Positions 9,020 through 17,491 of a stretch of 64,000 bases of DNA are shown piece after piece. Origin of the DNA: Echinicola pacifica DSM 19836 (GTDB lineage: Bacteria; Bacteroidota; Bacteroidia; Cytophagales; Cyclobacteriaceae); assembly GCF_000373245.1 (NCBI RefSeq), contig NZ_KB890757.1, positions 62,001-126,000 on the forward strand. The letters run 5' to 3'. Every line of letters starts with the position of its first letter. The stretch's first letter is position 1. Under the pieces are notes generated by a model. The model was given only the letters and a program-made list of their open reading frames with translations. It did no database searches and had not been told where the DNA came from. The position numbers and the translations under genes were made by a program.

Positions 9020-9913
9020 TTATTTAGCGCCTGCGACATTCATTTTTAGGGTATATACGGACTTGCTGGCCGTGATAAAGAGGGTTTTACGATCTTTGCC
9101 ACCAAAGGTGATATTGGCAGTCCAGCGCTCAGGAATGGCTATATGGCCAATTTGCTCTCCCTTTGGATTGAAGATCGTCACGCCATTGCCAGTAAGGTAG
9201 AGGTTGCCTCTTTCGTCCAGAGTCATGCCATCGGAACCCATGCTGACGAATAGCTCGGGGTCGCTCAGGTCACCGTTTTTTTGGATGGCGTATTTATAGG
9301 TTTTTTTATCTCCAATATCAGTGATATAAAGAGTTTTGCCGTCAGGGGTACCCACGATGCCATTTGGACGGACGTAATGATCCGCCACTATGCGGACTTT
9401 TCCGTCCAGAGGATCGCGATAATATGCCCGCTGAGCCTCCATATCCATTTCCTGTCGGGTCCAATAATCCCTTTGATAATAAGGGTCCGTAAAGTATATA
9501 CCGCCTTTATCGTCTATCCAGAGATCATTTGGCCCATTGAAATCCTGCCCTTCAAAACCCGCTTCGACAACGGTCACTTCCTTGTCCGCACTGATTTTCC
9601 AAAGTTCAAACTTCTCATCTGCACAGGCATAAAGCACTCCATTATCATCAAAAAACAACCCATTAGAGCGGCCTGCATTTTCCATAAACACTTCTACCTG
9701 ATCCGTATCGGCTTCCCAGAGGTATATGCGATTATTGGGTTGGTCGGTGAAATAAACATCGCCGTTTGGTGCCACTGCCGGGCCCTCGGTAAAGCTAAAT
9801 TGGTCCGAAAGAAGATTGGGCTGCGCCTCTGGTGAGTACAGCGTCGATTTGGTGGAGGTGCATGAGGCTAGGCCTAGTGCTAAGGCCGCCATCAGCGTCA
9901 AATAATTTCTCAT
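9020..9913 (-). CDS. SMP-30/gluconolactonase-like lipoprotein
   Basis: The 297-residue product carries a lipoprotein signal ending at Cys18 (LGLASC) and a six-bladed propeller of the SMP-30/gluconolactonase/LRE family. The expected divalent-metal ligands are visible: Glu43 in FTEGPAVAPNG, Asn129 in FNGPNDLWID, Asn184 in RPNGIVGTPDG and Asp199 in YITDIGD. Family members hydrolyse sugar lactones such as gluconolactone or related esters. The signal suggests a periplasmic or surface location, so an extracellular sugar-acid lactone is a reasonable but unproved substrate. It ends at a strong minus-strand terminator and lies 35 bp downstream of gpsA, so it may be read from the same transcript as the acyltransferase-gpsA pair, although its role looks unrelated. 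Confidence 0.88.
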   Translation of the reverse strand: MRNYLTLMAALALGLASCTSTKSTLYSPEAQPNLLSDQFSFTEGPAVAPNGDVYFTDQPNNRIYLWEADTDQVEVFMENAGRSNGLFFDDNGVLYACADEKFELWKISADKEVTVVEAGFEGQDFNGPNDLWIDDKGGIYFTDPYYQRDYWTRQEMDMEAQRAYYRDPLDGKVRIVADHYVRPNGIVGTPDGKTLYITDIGDKKTYKYAIQKNGDLSDPELFVSMGSDGMTLDERGNLYLTGNGVTIFNPKGEQIGHIAIPERWTANITFGGKDRKTLFITASKSVYTLKMNVAGAK

Positions 9914-9948
9914 GGTTTGGTTAAAGGGTTGTTTAGTTTGGTCTATAT

Positions 9949-11019
9949 TTATAGGAAGTCAATATCTACATTGAAGGGGTATTTCATAAGAAAATGAAGG
10001 GCATCTTCGACTTTAAAGCCCTCAAAAAGCACCTTATAGAGGTTTTCGGTAATTGGAGCTCTCATGCCACTTCCTTGCAGGAAGGTTTGCAATAGCCGCA
10101 CAGTATTGATTCCTTCGGCAACTTCCTCCATGCTGGCATTGATCTGGTCCAGAGTTTCACCTTTGGCCAGGCGATATCCTACCGTATAGTTTCTAGAAAA
10201 AGTGGAGCTACATGTAGCGACTAGATCACCGATTCCGGCCAATCCGATGAATGACTGTGTCTGGCCTCCAAGGGCTTTGCCGAGATGAATCATCTCCACC
10301 ATACCCCTGGAGATGAGTAGTCCGCGGGCATTTTCGCCCAGTCCAAGGCCCGCCAGGGCGCCGGAGGCAATGGCGATTGTATTTTTGAGCACTCCACTGA
10401 GTTCTACACCTCGGATATCCTGATTGCCATATACTTGGAATCGGTCTGAGCGAAGTAAGCGTTGCCCCTCCAGAATGACCTCATTGAAGTGGCTGGCGAC
10501 CACCGTGGCAGCTGGCTGGCCCATCGCCAGTTCTTTGGCGAGGTTTGGACCAGCTAGGCATCCTACTCTTACGACCACCGTCTCATTTTGGATCACATCA
10601 CTCATGGTCCAGATATTATCACTGGCGATCTTATCGACCTGACTAATGGTCTTGCCCTTGGGCAGGTTCACCACCAGCCCCTTAGTACCGTGGATCAGAA
10701 TATGGTAAGGGTGTAAGAACGGGGCAAATTTCCGCATCACATCCCTGAATCCAGAGGAGGAAACTACAGGAAACATCACCTCGCAGGTTTCACAGATCAG
10801 CTGGGGATCAGTGGTGGCAGATATATTGGTATGCAGCTCCCGTCCCTCAGCGCTGTGCTGGAGGTTTATTTCATCCACAATCTCCTGCTTCCGGGCATAG
10901 ACGATTACCGTGCTCTTTTCTGCTAGGATATTTGCAATGGCTGTACCGAAACTCCCGATACCGATTACTCCAACTGGTTTATCTGTATTATTTGAAGAGT
11001 TTTTCGAGCTCATAGCCAT
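9949..11019 (-). CDS. gpsA: NAD(P)H-dependent glycerol-3-phosphate dehydrogenase
   Basis: GpsA reduces dihydroxyacetone phosphate to sn-glycerol-3-phosphate, the backbone of phospholipids, in the cytosol. The 356-residue protein shows the N-terminal Rossmann motif GIGSFG at residues 20-25, the catalytic-lysine region GVELSGVLKNTIAIASG and the substrate-domain segment NARGLLISRGM, all typical of the family. The start overlaps the end of the upstream acyltransferase gene by 32 bases; a second ATG two codons in would reduce this only slightly. The overlap indicates translational coupling with an enzyme that should use its product. Confidence 0.96.
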   Translation of the reverse strand: MAMSSKNSSNNTDKPVGVIGIGSFGTAIANILAEKSTVIVYARKQEIVDEINLQHSAEGRELHTNISATTDPQLICETCEVMFPVVSSSGFRDVMRKFAPFLHPYHILIHGTKGLVVNLPKGKTISQVDKIASDNIWTMSDVIQNETVVVRVGCLAGPNLAKELAMGQPAATVVASHFNEVILEGQRLLRSDRFQVYGNQDIRGVELSGVLKNTIAIASGALAGLGLGENARGLLISRGMVEMIHLGKALGGQTQSFIGLAGIGDLVATCSSTFSRNYTVGYRLAKGETLDQINASMEEVAEGINTVRLLQTFLQGSGMRAPITENLYKVLFEGFKVEDALHFLMKYPFNVDIDFL

Positions 11020-12688
11020 CTAGTCGATTATGATAGTAAAATAACAGGCTCATGTCCTGCGTCGTGATTTTATTGTCTTCTGTTTTGATCAAAGGGCGTT
11101 TGGCGTGGTACATGCCCACATTCTCCAGCCCATGAGCGATGATATCATCCAAACCCTGCTTCAGGTGAGGGGCGACATGCACCTTGCCCTCGGCTCTGAT
11201 TTCCATGATGCGATTCAATACGCGCTGGCAGCCTGACCTGAAATCATCATAGCTGAGAAGAAGATCCTCTTCCGGAAGACGGAGAAGGTTGAATAAATCC
11301 ATTTTGGAATTTTGTTTCTTAATCATCTCAAAGGCGGTGAAAGCGACCAGATGACTGCTGAAAATCCGGTTGATCTTATGAAATTCCTCCGCTATTCGAT
11401 CTCCAAGCTTTTGGGTGTACACCTCCTCGCGCTGAGGGTCCACGGTTACCTTTCCATTTGACAGGAAGTAATCGCAGGTATCGATGACCCGCTGATCCTT
11501 ATCCAGGGATTCCCCGTCCATATTGACATAGTTTCCGAGTACATCCATGGCTGAGCCTATACTCACGGAGATATCAGATCCTTTGGTAAAAAATTTCACC
11601 AGGAATTTAGAGATTTTGTAGGAGGTGGAAAATTCATCGGACTCCTTATAGTATCGCTCTTGGCCTGTAAGGCTAAGGTACTCCCTGATCAGACTTGGCG
11701 CCTCTAGGGTGAAATGATAATTAATGGTGACTGGGACGATAAATACCTTGCCACTGATGTCAAGGGCTCCTTTTTCATAGTTTGCCCTTTGGGCTTCCAC
11801 GGCCGTGCTGAGCAGCCCCAGCTTTAGCTTATCCTCTATCCTCCCACTTCTGGAGCGTGTGCCGCCAGGAAAGAAGAGGCTATGACAGCCAAATTGGATC
11901 GCTTCGCTCGAATAGGTTTTTAGCGTTTCGAGATAGAGAAGGTTTTTCTTTCTTCTATCCACTTTATAAGCGCCAAGGGCATTCATGAAGTAAGCGAATA
12001 TCTGAATATTAAATAGGTTCAAGCCCGCTCCATAGACAAATGGGGGCATGCCAAGCGTGCTGATGGTCCAGCCGATTAGGATGCTGTCAAGATTGGAGAA
12101 GTGTGTCGGTACCATCACGATGGTGCCTTTGGAGGCCAGATGCCTCAATTGATCCGTTTCTCCTATGATTTGGATTTTATCCTGTAGGGTAAATTGCTTG
12201 CTGAAAATAGAGCCAAAACCTTTTACTCTTGCCGCATTTAGCAACCTGCTAAAACCAAAAGTGACCAATTTCCGGGTCGCTTTATAATGGCTATGTTTGA
12301 AGTTACTGGCGATTTCTTCCGCATACCGAGTGGTGATGCTGGTGAGGATTTGATGATAAAACTGCTTTTTTTCCTCCTCTGTGCTATTGGGGTCGGGGCT
12401 TCCCTGAACCAGGGCAGACCGCACTTCTGACCAAAACTCTTCCTCATCATCGGGATCCACAAGCCAGGGGTTCTGCTTGATGCGGAGTTTTTCGCGGTAT
12501 AAGGTCGTTTCGAGTTCCTCCTTAAGTAGGTCGAGGTTATTGCCGGTGATTGATATGATTTTGTCCTTGCTGATTCCTGCAACGCTCTGCACAAAACTCT
12601 TGCGGCTTTTGGCAAGTTTTACTACGGGCCATTCATCCTTTTCAGGAATGATAGGGGCATATTTATGTTTAATATAGTCGTCAGTCAA
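10988..12688 (-). CDS. Glycerol-3-phosphate/1-acylglycerol-3-phosphate acyltransferase family protein (PlsB-like, large)
   Basis: At 566 residues this is about twice the length of PlsC and closer to PlsB-type enzymes. The catalytic HX4D motif is HFSNLD at residues 196-201, and the acceptor-binding block FPGGTRSRSG is at 273-282. These define the PlsB/PlsC superfamily. The roughly 190 residues before the motif and the long C-terminal region are family-specific extensions with no motif I recognise. It probably acylates glycerol-3-phosphate or lysophosphatidate at the inner membrane. The neighbouring overlapping gpsA supplies glycerol-3-phosphate, which favours the first acylation step, but the sequence alone does not settle it. 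A near-consensus promoter box lies 24 bases upstream of the ATG. Confidence 0.85.
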   Translation of the reverse strand: MTDDYIKHKYAPIIPEKDEWPVVKLAKSRKSFVQSVAGISKDKIISITGNNLDLLKEELETTLYREKLRIKQNPWLVDPDDEEEFWSEVRSALVQGSPDPNSTEEEKKQFYHQILTSITTRYAEEIASNFKHSHYKATRKLVTFGFSRLLNAARVKGFGSIFSKQFTLQDKIQIIGETDQLRHLASKGTIVMVPTHFSNLDSILIGWTISTLGMPPFVYGAGLNLFNIQIFAYFMNALGAYKVDRRKKNLLYLETLKTYSSEAIQFGCHSLFFPGGTRSRSGRIEDKLKLGLLSTAVEAQRANYEKGALDISGKVFIVPVTINYHFTLEAPSLIREYLSLTGQERYYKESDEFSTSYKISKFLVKFFTKGSDISVSIGSAMDVLGNYVNMDGESLDKDQRVIDTCDYFLSNGKVTVDPQREEVYTQKLGDRIAEEFHKINRIFSSHLVAFTAFEMIKKQNSKMDLFNLLRLPEEDLLLSYDDFRSGCQRVLNRIMEIRAEGKVHVAPHLKQGLDDIIAHGLENVGMYHAKRPLIKTEDNKITTQDMSLLFYYHNRLDGYELEKLFK

Positions 12689-12711
12689 GGAAATTTCAGT
12701 TGATGTTCTGT

Positions 12712-12719
12712 CAAAGATA
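12712..12719 (-). promoter_or_regulatory. -7 promoter box for the acyltransferase-gpsA operon
   Basis: CAAAGATA on the plus strand reads TATCTTTG on the minus strand, a perfect match to the Bacteroidetes -7 consensus TAnnTTTG. It would start a transcript with a leader of roughly 20 bases. The -33 region is only T-rich, not a clear TTTG. Confidence 0.5.
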
Positions 12720-12856
12720 GTGAAAAATTAAAGCATTAAAACCCGCTAGTTTCAATTCACCAATGATTGTCATTTTCTAACAATTGTATAGGTATGAGTC
12801 CTAATTAATTATTTTTTAATAATTTACACTTTATTAGGTATATCGGCATATCGGAA

Positions 12857-13777
12857 TTGGAGAAAATCAAAAAAATCTTATTATTATTCTGTTTTATAGG
12901 GATTGCAGGGTCTGTAGCGAAGGCGCAATCCACAAAAACCACCGTCACTCATCATCAGTTGTCCTTTCAGGTGGACAATGATGCCTTGGCTTTTACGCAC
13001 TTTGACCGGTATTATACCAATGGACTTTTCTTAGGCTATGCCTATTCCAGGGATGATCAAAATCGCATCAAGCTGACCCTTGCGCAGCAGATCTTCACCC
13101 CGGAGCGCTATACCTCAGACGATATCCAAACCTATGATCGGCCTTATGCAGGCGTGCTGTATGGGAAGTTTGACTACCAGCGTCTTTCCGCCCGTGGCTG
13201 GTGGCAGGGAGGCTTGCTACTTGGCAAAATAGGCCCAGGCTCAAAAGCCGAGGATTTGCAGGTTTGGTATCACCAGCTATTTGGCTTTCCTCAGCCTAGA
13301 GGTTGGCAATATCAAATTGAGAATAGTGCCCTGATGAATGTGGATGTCCAAGCGGGATGGAATGCGGTAAAGGGACGCCGCGTCGATTTCTGGCTGTTTT
13401 CACGCGCCTCGGTAGGCAATTTTGATCGAAGTATAAGCCTCTCGCCAGCGCTTCGATTTGGGAGCTACTTGCCGGGCAGCCAGGGGATGATTAGTGGAAA
13501 TAGACTCGGGTCCTCGACCAAAAGGGAAATCTATGGGCAGCTGGGAGCGGAATATAAAAGGGTGTTCTGGAATGCTACCCTGCAAGGAACCGGCAAGGGT
13601 GATTATAATAATCCCAATCTAATGGTCCCTGTGGCACTGCGCCAAGAGTATTATGCCGAATTTGTGTACTCCGTACAAAGAATAGGCATAAAATACCGAT
13701 TCAGCTATCGCACTAGGGAGACGCAGCAAGCAGAAGGCCAATTACTGGGAAGGCTATCCTTTGGCTATGCATTTTAG
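12857..13777 (+). CDS. LpxR-like outer-membrane lipid A 3'-O-deacylase family protein (DUF2219)
   Basis: The 306-residue protein has a signal peptide ending near AKAQS and a beta-barrel-like remainder. It carries the LpxR family blocks: VDND (Asn41-Asp42), DRYYTNG (Thr54), DRPYAG (residues 94-99), and a WYHQLFG...PRGWQYQIEN block with His139. By alignment of motifs these match the Asn-Asp, Thr and His active-site residues known in Salmonella LpxR, which removes the 3' acyloxyacyl chain of lipid A using calcium. So this is likely a lipid A modifying enzyme in the outer membrane; the exact bond cut is inferred. The start is a TTG, the only plausible one that preserves the signal peptide. It stands alone, followed 80 bp later by the polyprenyl synthase. 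Confidence 0.85.
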   Translation: MEKIKKILLLFCFIGIAGSVAKAQSTKTTVTHHQLSFQVDNDALAFTHFDRYYTNGLFLGYAYSRDDQNRIKLTLAQQIFTPERYTSDDIQTYDRPYAGVLYGKFDYQRLSARGWWQGGLLLGKIGPGSKAEDLQVWYHQLFGFPQPRGWQYQIENSALMNVDVQAGWNAVKGRRVDFWLFSRASVGNFDRSISLSPALRFGSYLPGSQGMISGNRLGSSTKREIYGQLGAEYKRVFWNATLQGTGKGDYNNPNLMVPVALRQEYYAEFVYSVQRIGIKYRFSYRTRETQQAEGQLLGRLSFGYAF

Positions 13778-13860
13778 ATTTAATGCCCATTGGTGAATAA
13801 AATATGCCTCTATTTTGTCAATGCCTTATTTGATCGTATTATTGCAATTCTAATTTAGTG

Positions 13861-14835
13861 ATGAAGGCAGACCTCAAACAAATACAAGCACCCATAGCAA
13901 CAGAAATGGCCGACTTCGAAAAGAAGTTTCGTTCTTTTATGAAGAGCAATGTCAAGCTGTTGGATCATATCACAAACTATATTGTGAAGAGAAAAGGGAA
14001 GCAGATGCGGCCCATGTTTGTGTTTTTGACTGCTGGTGTGACTGGAGGGATTAGCGAATCCACCTATAGAGGTGCCGCCACTATCGAGCTGCTTCATACG
14101 GCCACTCTGGTGCATGATGATGTCGTGGATGATGCCAATTATAGAAGAGGCTTCTTCTCTGTGAATGCCCTATGGAAAAATAAAATTGCTGTGTTGGTAG
14201 GTGATTTTTTGCTGTCCAGAGGATTGCTGATCAGCGTGGATCATGGAGAGTTTGAGCTGCTGAAATATATCTCTACAGCCATCCGTGAGATGAGTGAAGG
14301 CGAGCTGCTGCAAATCGCCAAAGCACGGAATCTTGATATTACGGAGGAGGTCTATTATACGATTATCCGCCAAAAAACCGCCAGCCTTATAGCGGCTTGT
14401 TGCGCGATCGGGGCGGTGTCCTCCGGGGCCGATGAAGATACGGTGGAGCAGATGAAGACCTTCGGCGAAAAAGTCGGTATGGCCTTTCAGATTAAGGACG
14501 ATCTGTTCGATTATGGGGAAGAAGAAGTCGGCAAGCCAGTGGGGATAGATATTAAGGAGAAAAAAATGACCTTGCCACTTATTTATGCCTTGAATAATGC
14601 CTCTTGGGCTGATAAGAAAAAGATCATCTTCCTCATCAGAAATAGAAGTGAAAATAAAAAGTCTGTCAATCAGGTAATTGATTTTGTGAAGAAATCCGGG
14701 GGATTGGAATATGCGCAAACGGTGATGACCAGATATTTCCAGGAAGCTATTGATATCTTGGCCGCACAGCCTGACTCAGATTATAAGGTTTCTTTAGAAA
14801 ACCTCGTTCGCTATACGATTGAGCGAAAGAAATAA
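13861..14835 (+). CDS. Polyprenyl (probably octaprenyl-type) diphosphate synthase
   Basis: A trans-prenyltransferase that condenses isopentenyl diphosphate units onto an allylic primer. Both aspartate-rich motifs are present: DDVVDD at residues 86-91 and a DDLFD block near residue 210. Small residues just before the first motif are those seen in long-chain producers, so the product is probably a menaquinone side-chain precursor; the chain length is not readable. I use the ATG at 13861; a GTG immediately before it (13858) is in frame. The predicted 324 residues match the family. It is the last gene before a long gene-free stretch and has no obvious terminator. Confidence 0.93.
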   Translation: MKADLKQIQAPIATEMADFEKKFRSFMKSNVKLLDHITNYIVKRKGKQMRPMFVFLTAGVTGGISESTYRGAATIELLHTATLVHDDVVDDANYRRGFFSVNALWKNKIAVLVGDFLLSRGLLISVDHGEFELLKYISTAIREMSEGELLQIAKARNLDITEEVYYTIIRQKTASLIAACCAIGAVSSGADEDTVEQMKTFGEKVGMAFQIKDDLFDYGEEEVGKPVGIDIKEKKMTLPLIYALNNASWADKKKIIFLIRNRSENKKSVNQVIDFVKKSGGLEYAQTVMTRYFQEAIDILAAQPDSDYKVSLENLVRYTIERKK

Positions 14836-15652
14836 TTTTTTGAGCCTTTAATTAGGTATGAATCCCGCCTGTATTTCTTATCTGTATAAGATTCTTTTTG
14901 GCGAAGCCATTAATCTTTTTATCCAAAAAAAAGACCTGGGGTCTGACCTATCCTGAAATCCCTGTTTCGATTCGTTTTTAATTTCTGTTGGGTATATAGG
15001 CCAGTGGAAGAGGAGGATTTTCAGAAACAATTTAAAATCAGTAAATCAAAGGAACTTCTTAGCCACCGATCCTGCAAGGCATAATCCCGTGCAGTGTCCT
15101 TTTGTTCTTTATAGACCTGCTGGTAGAGGCTTCCTGAAACCCACTTTGATTAGTTAGGACTAATTTGATTTTTCTATTTTTGGGAAAATCTACCACTTTG
15201 GTTCCAGCCAACAAGTTTGGCAGGGAGGAAGTGCCGGGTTTCGCCTAGGTTTTGCAGCGCAGATTTTAGCGAATGCGGTTTTCACAGAACCATGTCTTTG
15301 CAAGGCTCAAATTAATATAGAAGTGAATGGGTGGAAGGCTTGGTGAAAGTGTTGTGAAATGGCGGAAAGGGGCGGTTGCTTGTTAAATTTTACCATAATT
15401 AGGGATAGAATGAATAGGTTTTGGGGTAGAATTGGGATTTTCTCCCACAAAATGGGCGAAAACTTTATAAAAAAATATTTGAGGGGCTTACATTTGTTAG
15501 AAAATCGCTTTTAATGGCAAATTAAGGTGGGTTTTATAATGGATAAACGGGGTATTTTTTGCTAATAAGTGGGTGATAATCAGCTGTTAGCTATGGTATT
15601 TTTTAGAGAAAATATTTGTAAAATTCTAACTTTTGGATACATTTATAAAGAA
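14836..15652. other. Long gene-free stretch upstream of the dcw cluster
   Basis: More than 800 bases contain no ORF I can support, no tRNA and no recognisable protein remnant in my reading. Visible elements are a hairpin at 15149-15164 (ATTAGT paired with ACTAAT, loop TAGG) and a CTGCA/TGCAG pair at 15072-15094. The 15300-15650 portion is very AT-rich with several A or T runs, as expected for a leader or upstream-activating region of the mraZ promoter. It may also contain an unrecognised small RNA. Confidence 0.5.
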
Positions 15653-15687
15653 GTGGGAAAAAGTGGGGAAAGGTGGTGGATTGTGTG
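15653..15687 (+). promoter_or_regulatory. Four-copy MraZ-type operator (GTGGG repeats, 10-bp period)
   Basis: GTGGG begins at 15653 and 15663, GTGGT at 15673 and GTGTG at 15683, each separated by exactly five bases. Direct TGGG-N5 repeats upstream of mraZ are the known binding site of the MraZ repressor in other bacteria. The array ends just before the -7 box and covers the expected -33 region, so binding should block RNA polymerase and autoregulate the cluster. Confidence 0.8.
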
Positions 15688-15698
15688 ATTCCTTTTAT

Positions 15699-15706
15699 TA
15701 CTTTTG
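15699..15706 (+). promoter_or_regulatory. -7 promoter box of the mraZ/dcw cluster
   Basis: TACTTTTG matches the Bacteroidetes TAnnTTTG consensus exactly and lies 28 bases before the mraZ ATG, immediately after the four operator repeats. A weak TTG at 15681-15683, inside the operator, could act as the upstream element, but at a shorter spacing than usual. Confidence 0.65.
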
Positions 15707-15734
15707 TATTTGAACAAGACTCGGTAGTACCAAT

Positions 15735-16184
15735 ATGGGTAAATTCTCCAGCGAATATTATTGCAAGCTAGACGCCAAAGGCCGTCTGACATTGCCAGCC
15801 AAGCTAAAGGCTGCGATGCCGGAATCTTTTGGTAGCGAGCTGGTTATGCGCCGGGGTTTCGATCCGTGCTTGGTATTATATCCCTATAATGAGTATAGGA
15901 AATTAGACAATAAGGTATCAGGATTGGACGACTTTGACCCGAAGCAGCGGAATTTTAAGCGCAGCTTTTATCGTGGCAATACTGAGGTAGAATTGGATGC
16001 TGCAGGCCGATTTTTGATTCCAAAGCCCTTATTGGGTTTTGCGGGGATAGAGCGAGAGGTGATCGTGGTAGGCATGGGGAATACCATGGAGGTATGGGAC
16101 CCAGCGAGGTACAATGATTTCCTGATCAATGATCCTGAGGAATTTGCTGGCCAAGCGAGAGAATATTTGTCAGATTCGAAATAA
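15735..16184 (+). CDS. mraZ: Transcriptional regulator MraZ
   Basis: MraZ is the DNA-binding autorepressor that heads many division and cell wall clusters. The 149-residue protein has the two expected AbrB-like half domains, marked by LDAKGRLTLPAKL near residues 12-24 and LDAAGRFLIPKPL near residues 82-94. The length matches the family. A four-copy operator and a promoter box lie directly upstream, which supports autoregulation. The stop codon abuts the rsmH start with no spacing. Confidence 0.97.
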   Translation: MGKFSSEYYCKLDAKGRLTLPAKLKAAMPESFGSELVMRRGFDPCLVLYPYNEYRKLDNKVSGLDDFDPKQRNFKRSFYRGNTEVELDAAGRFLIPKPLLGFAGIEREVIVVGMGNTMEVWDPARYNDFLINDPEEFAGQAREYLSDSK

Positions 16185-17093
16185 ATGAGCGAGAGAGAAT
16201 ATCATATTCCGGTCATGCTAAAGGAGTGCATGGATGGACTTGCTATCCAGAAGGGTGGGGTTTATGTGGACCTTACCTTTGGTGGTGGCGGTCATGCCAG
16301 AGAGATTCTAAGCAGGCTAGGGCCCGAGGGGCAATTATACGGTTTTGATCAGGATGAGGATGCGCTGGCGAATATTCCTGCGGATGAGCGGTTTACCTTC
16401 GTACAGGCAAACTTCCGAGACTTGAAGCGATATATGAGGCTGTATGGTATCTCCCAAGTGGATGGTATTTTGGCCGATCTTGGGATTTCATCCCACCAGA
16501 TAGATGAACCCAATCGTGGCTTCAGCACTCGCTTTGATGGTGGGCTGGACATGCGGATGAACCAGACGGGAGAGCTTACCGCAGCTAAGGTGCTTAATAC
16601 TTATGAGGAGACGGATCTTCATAAGATTTTTGGCATTTATGGCGAGGTGAGAAATGCCAAAACACTTGCTCAGGCGGTGATGGCGGAAAGAGCTGCCAGA
16701 CCTATACAGAGCACAGAGCAGTTTAAGGACTTGCTAAAAAAACTAGCCCCGAGAGGGAGAGAATTTAAGTATTACGCACAGGTGTTTCAAGCCTTGCGTA
16801 TTGAGGTGAATGATGAGATGAAGGCCTTGGAGGAGATGCTGCTGCAGACTGTGGAGATGCTGAAACCCGAAGGACGACTGGTGGTGATGAGTTATCATTC
16901 ATTAGAAGATAGATTGGTGAAGAATTTTATTGCTAAGGGGAAATTTCAAGGCGAGGTGGAGAAGGATTTTTACGGAAACCTTATTCGTCCATTGGAGCCA
17001 GTGTCCCGCAAGGCCATACAGGCCAGTGCCGAGGAAGTAGCGATAAATAACCGAGCCAGGAGTGCCAAATTAAGAATAGCTAAAAAGGCATAA
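16185..17093 (+). CDS. rsmH: 16S rRNA (cytosine1402-N4)-methyltransferase RsmH
   Basis: RsmH uses S-adenosylmethionine to methylate N4 of C1402 in 16S rRNA. The 302-residue product shows the SAM-binding segment DLTFGGGGHAREIL near residues 30-43, GFDQDEDAL after it, the DGILADLGISSHQID block, and the C-terminal YHSLEDRLVKNF motif. Position directly after mraZ is conserved across bacteria. The ATG directly follows the mraZ stop, which implies coupled translation. Confidence 0.97.
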   Translation: MSEREYHIPVMLKECMDGLAIQKGGVYVDLTFGGGGHAREILSRLGPEGQLYGFDQDEDALANIPADERFTFVQANFRDLKRYMRLYGISQVDGILADLGISSHQIDEPNRGFSTRFDGGLDMRMNQTGELTAAKVLNTYEETDLHKIFGIYGEVRNAKTLAQAVMAERAARPIQSTEQFKDLLKKLAPRGREFKYYAQVFQALRIEVNDEMKALEEMLLQTVEMLKPEGRLVVMSYHSLEDRLVKNFIAKGKFQGEVEKDFYGNLIRPLEPVSRKAIQASAEEVAINNRARSAKLRIAKKA

Positions 17094-17095
17094 GC

Positions 17096-17491
17096 ATGGA
17101 AGGGAATACTTTTAAGAAAAAACTGAAAAGGTCCTCCAACGAAAATCGCTCACAGAGCTCAGAGCCAAATCGCAATAATGTATTTGCGATCATCGACTCC
17201 AAGCTCAAGATGAGTCAGTTGTTGGGAGATGGTATTCCTGTGCGCTTGGTGCCTCCCTTTCTATATGCGGCGCTATTGGCATTGATCTATATCTGGAGTA
17301 ACCATAAGGCCGAGGGGACGATCAGAGAGATAGAGAAGCTGCAGCAGGAAGTGGAAGACCTTCGTGCCGATGTGACCACTTTGGAGGCTGAGTATATGTT
17401 TAGCAGTAAGCAGTCCGAGGTGGCTAAGAAAATAAAGGCCTTAGGGATATATGAAATTGAAGAACCGCCATATAAGATAGTAGAAGAATAA
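17096..17491 (+). CDS. ftsL: FtsL-like cell division protein (Bacteroidetes type)
   Basis: A 131-residue bitopic protein: a basic cytoplasmic tail, one membrane segment at about residues 54-67 (PPFLYAALLALIYIW), then a coiled-coil-like stretch rich in Glu, Leu and Val. This topology and its position between rsmH and ftsI identify it as the divisome protein FtsL, although direct similarity to the E. coli protein is too low to see. It would pair with FtsQ and recruit FtsW/FtsI. Its stop overlaps the ftsI ATG (TAATG). Confidence 0.85.
   Translation: MEGNTFKKKLKRSSNENRSQSSEPNRNNVFAIIDSKLKMSQLLGDGIPVRLVPPFLYAALLALIYIWSNHKAEGTIREIEKLQQEVEDLRADVTTLEAEYMFSSKQSEVAKKIKALGIYEIEEPPYKIVEE

Noticed and set aside
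9281-9835. Open frame of 184 codons on the plus strand
   Set aside because: Antisense to the SMP-30 gene, which keeps all its metal ligands; no coding signal of its own.
14170-14718. Open frame of 182 codons on the minus strand
   Set aside because: Antisense to the polyprenyl synthase; composition mirrors that gene and no motif is present.
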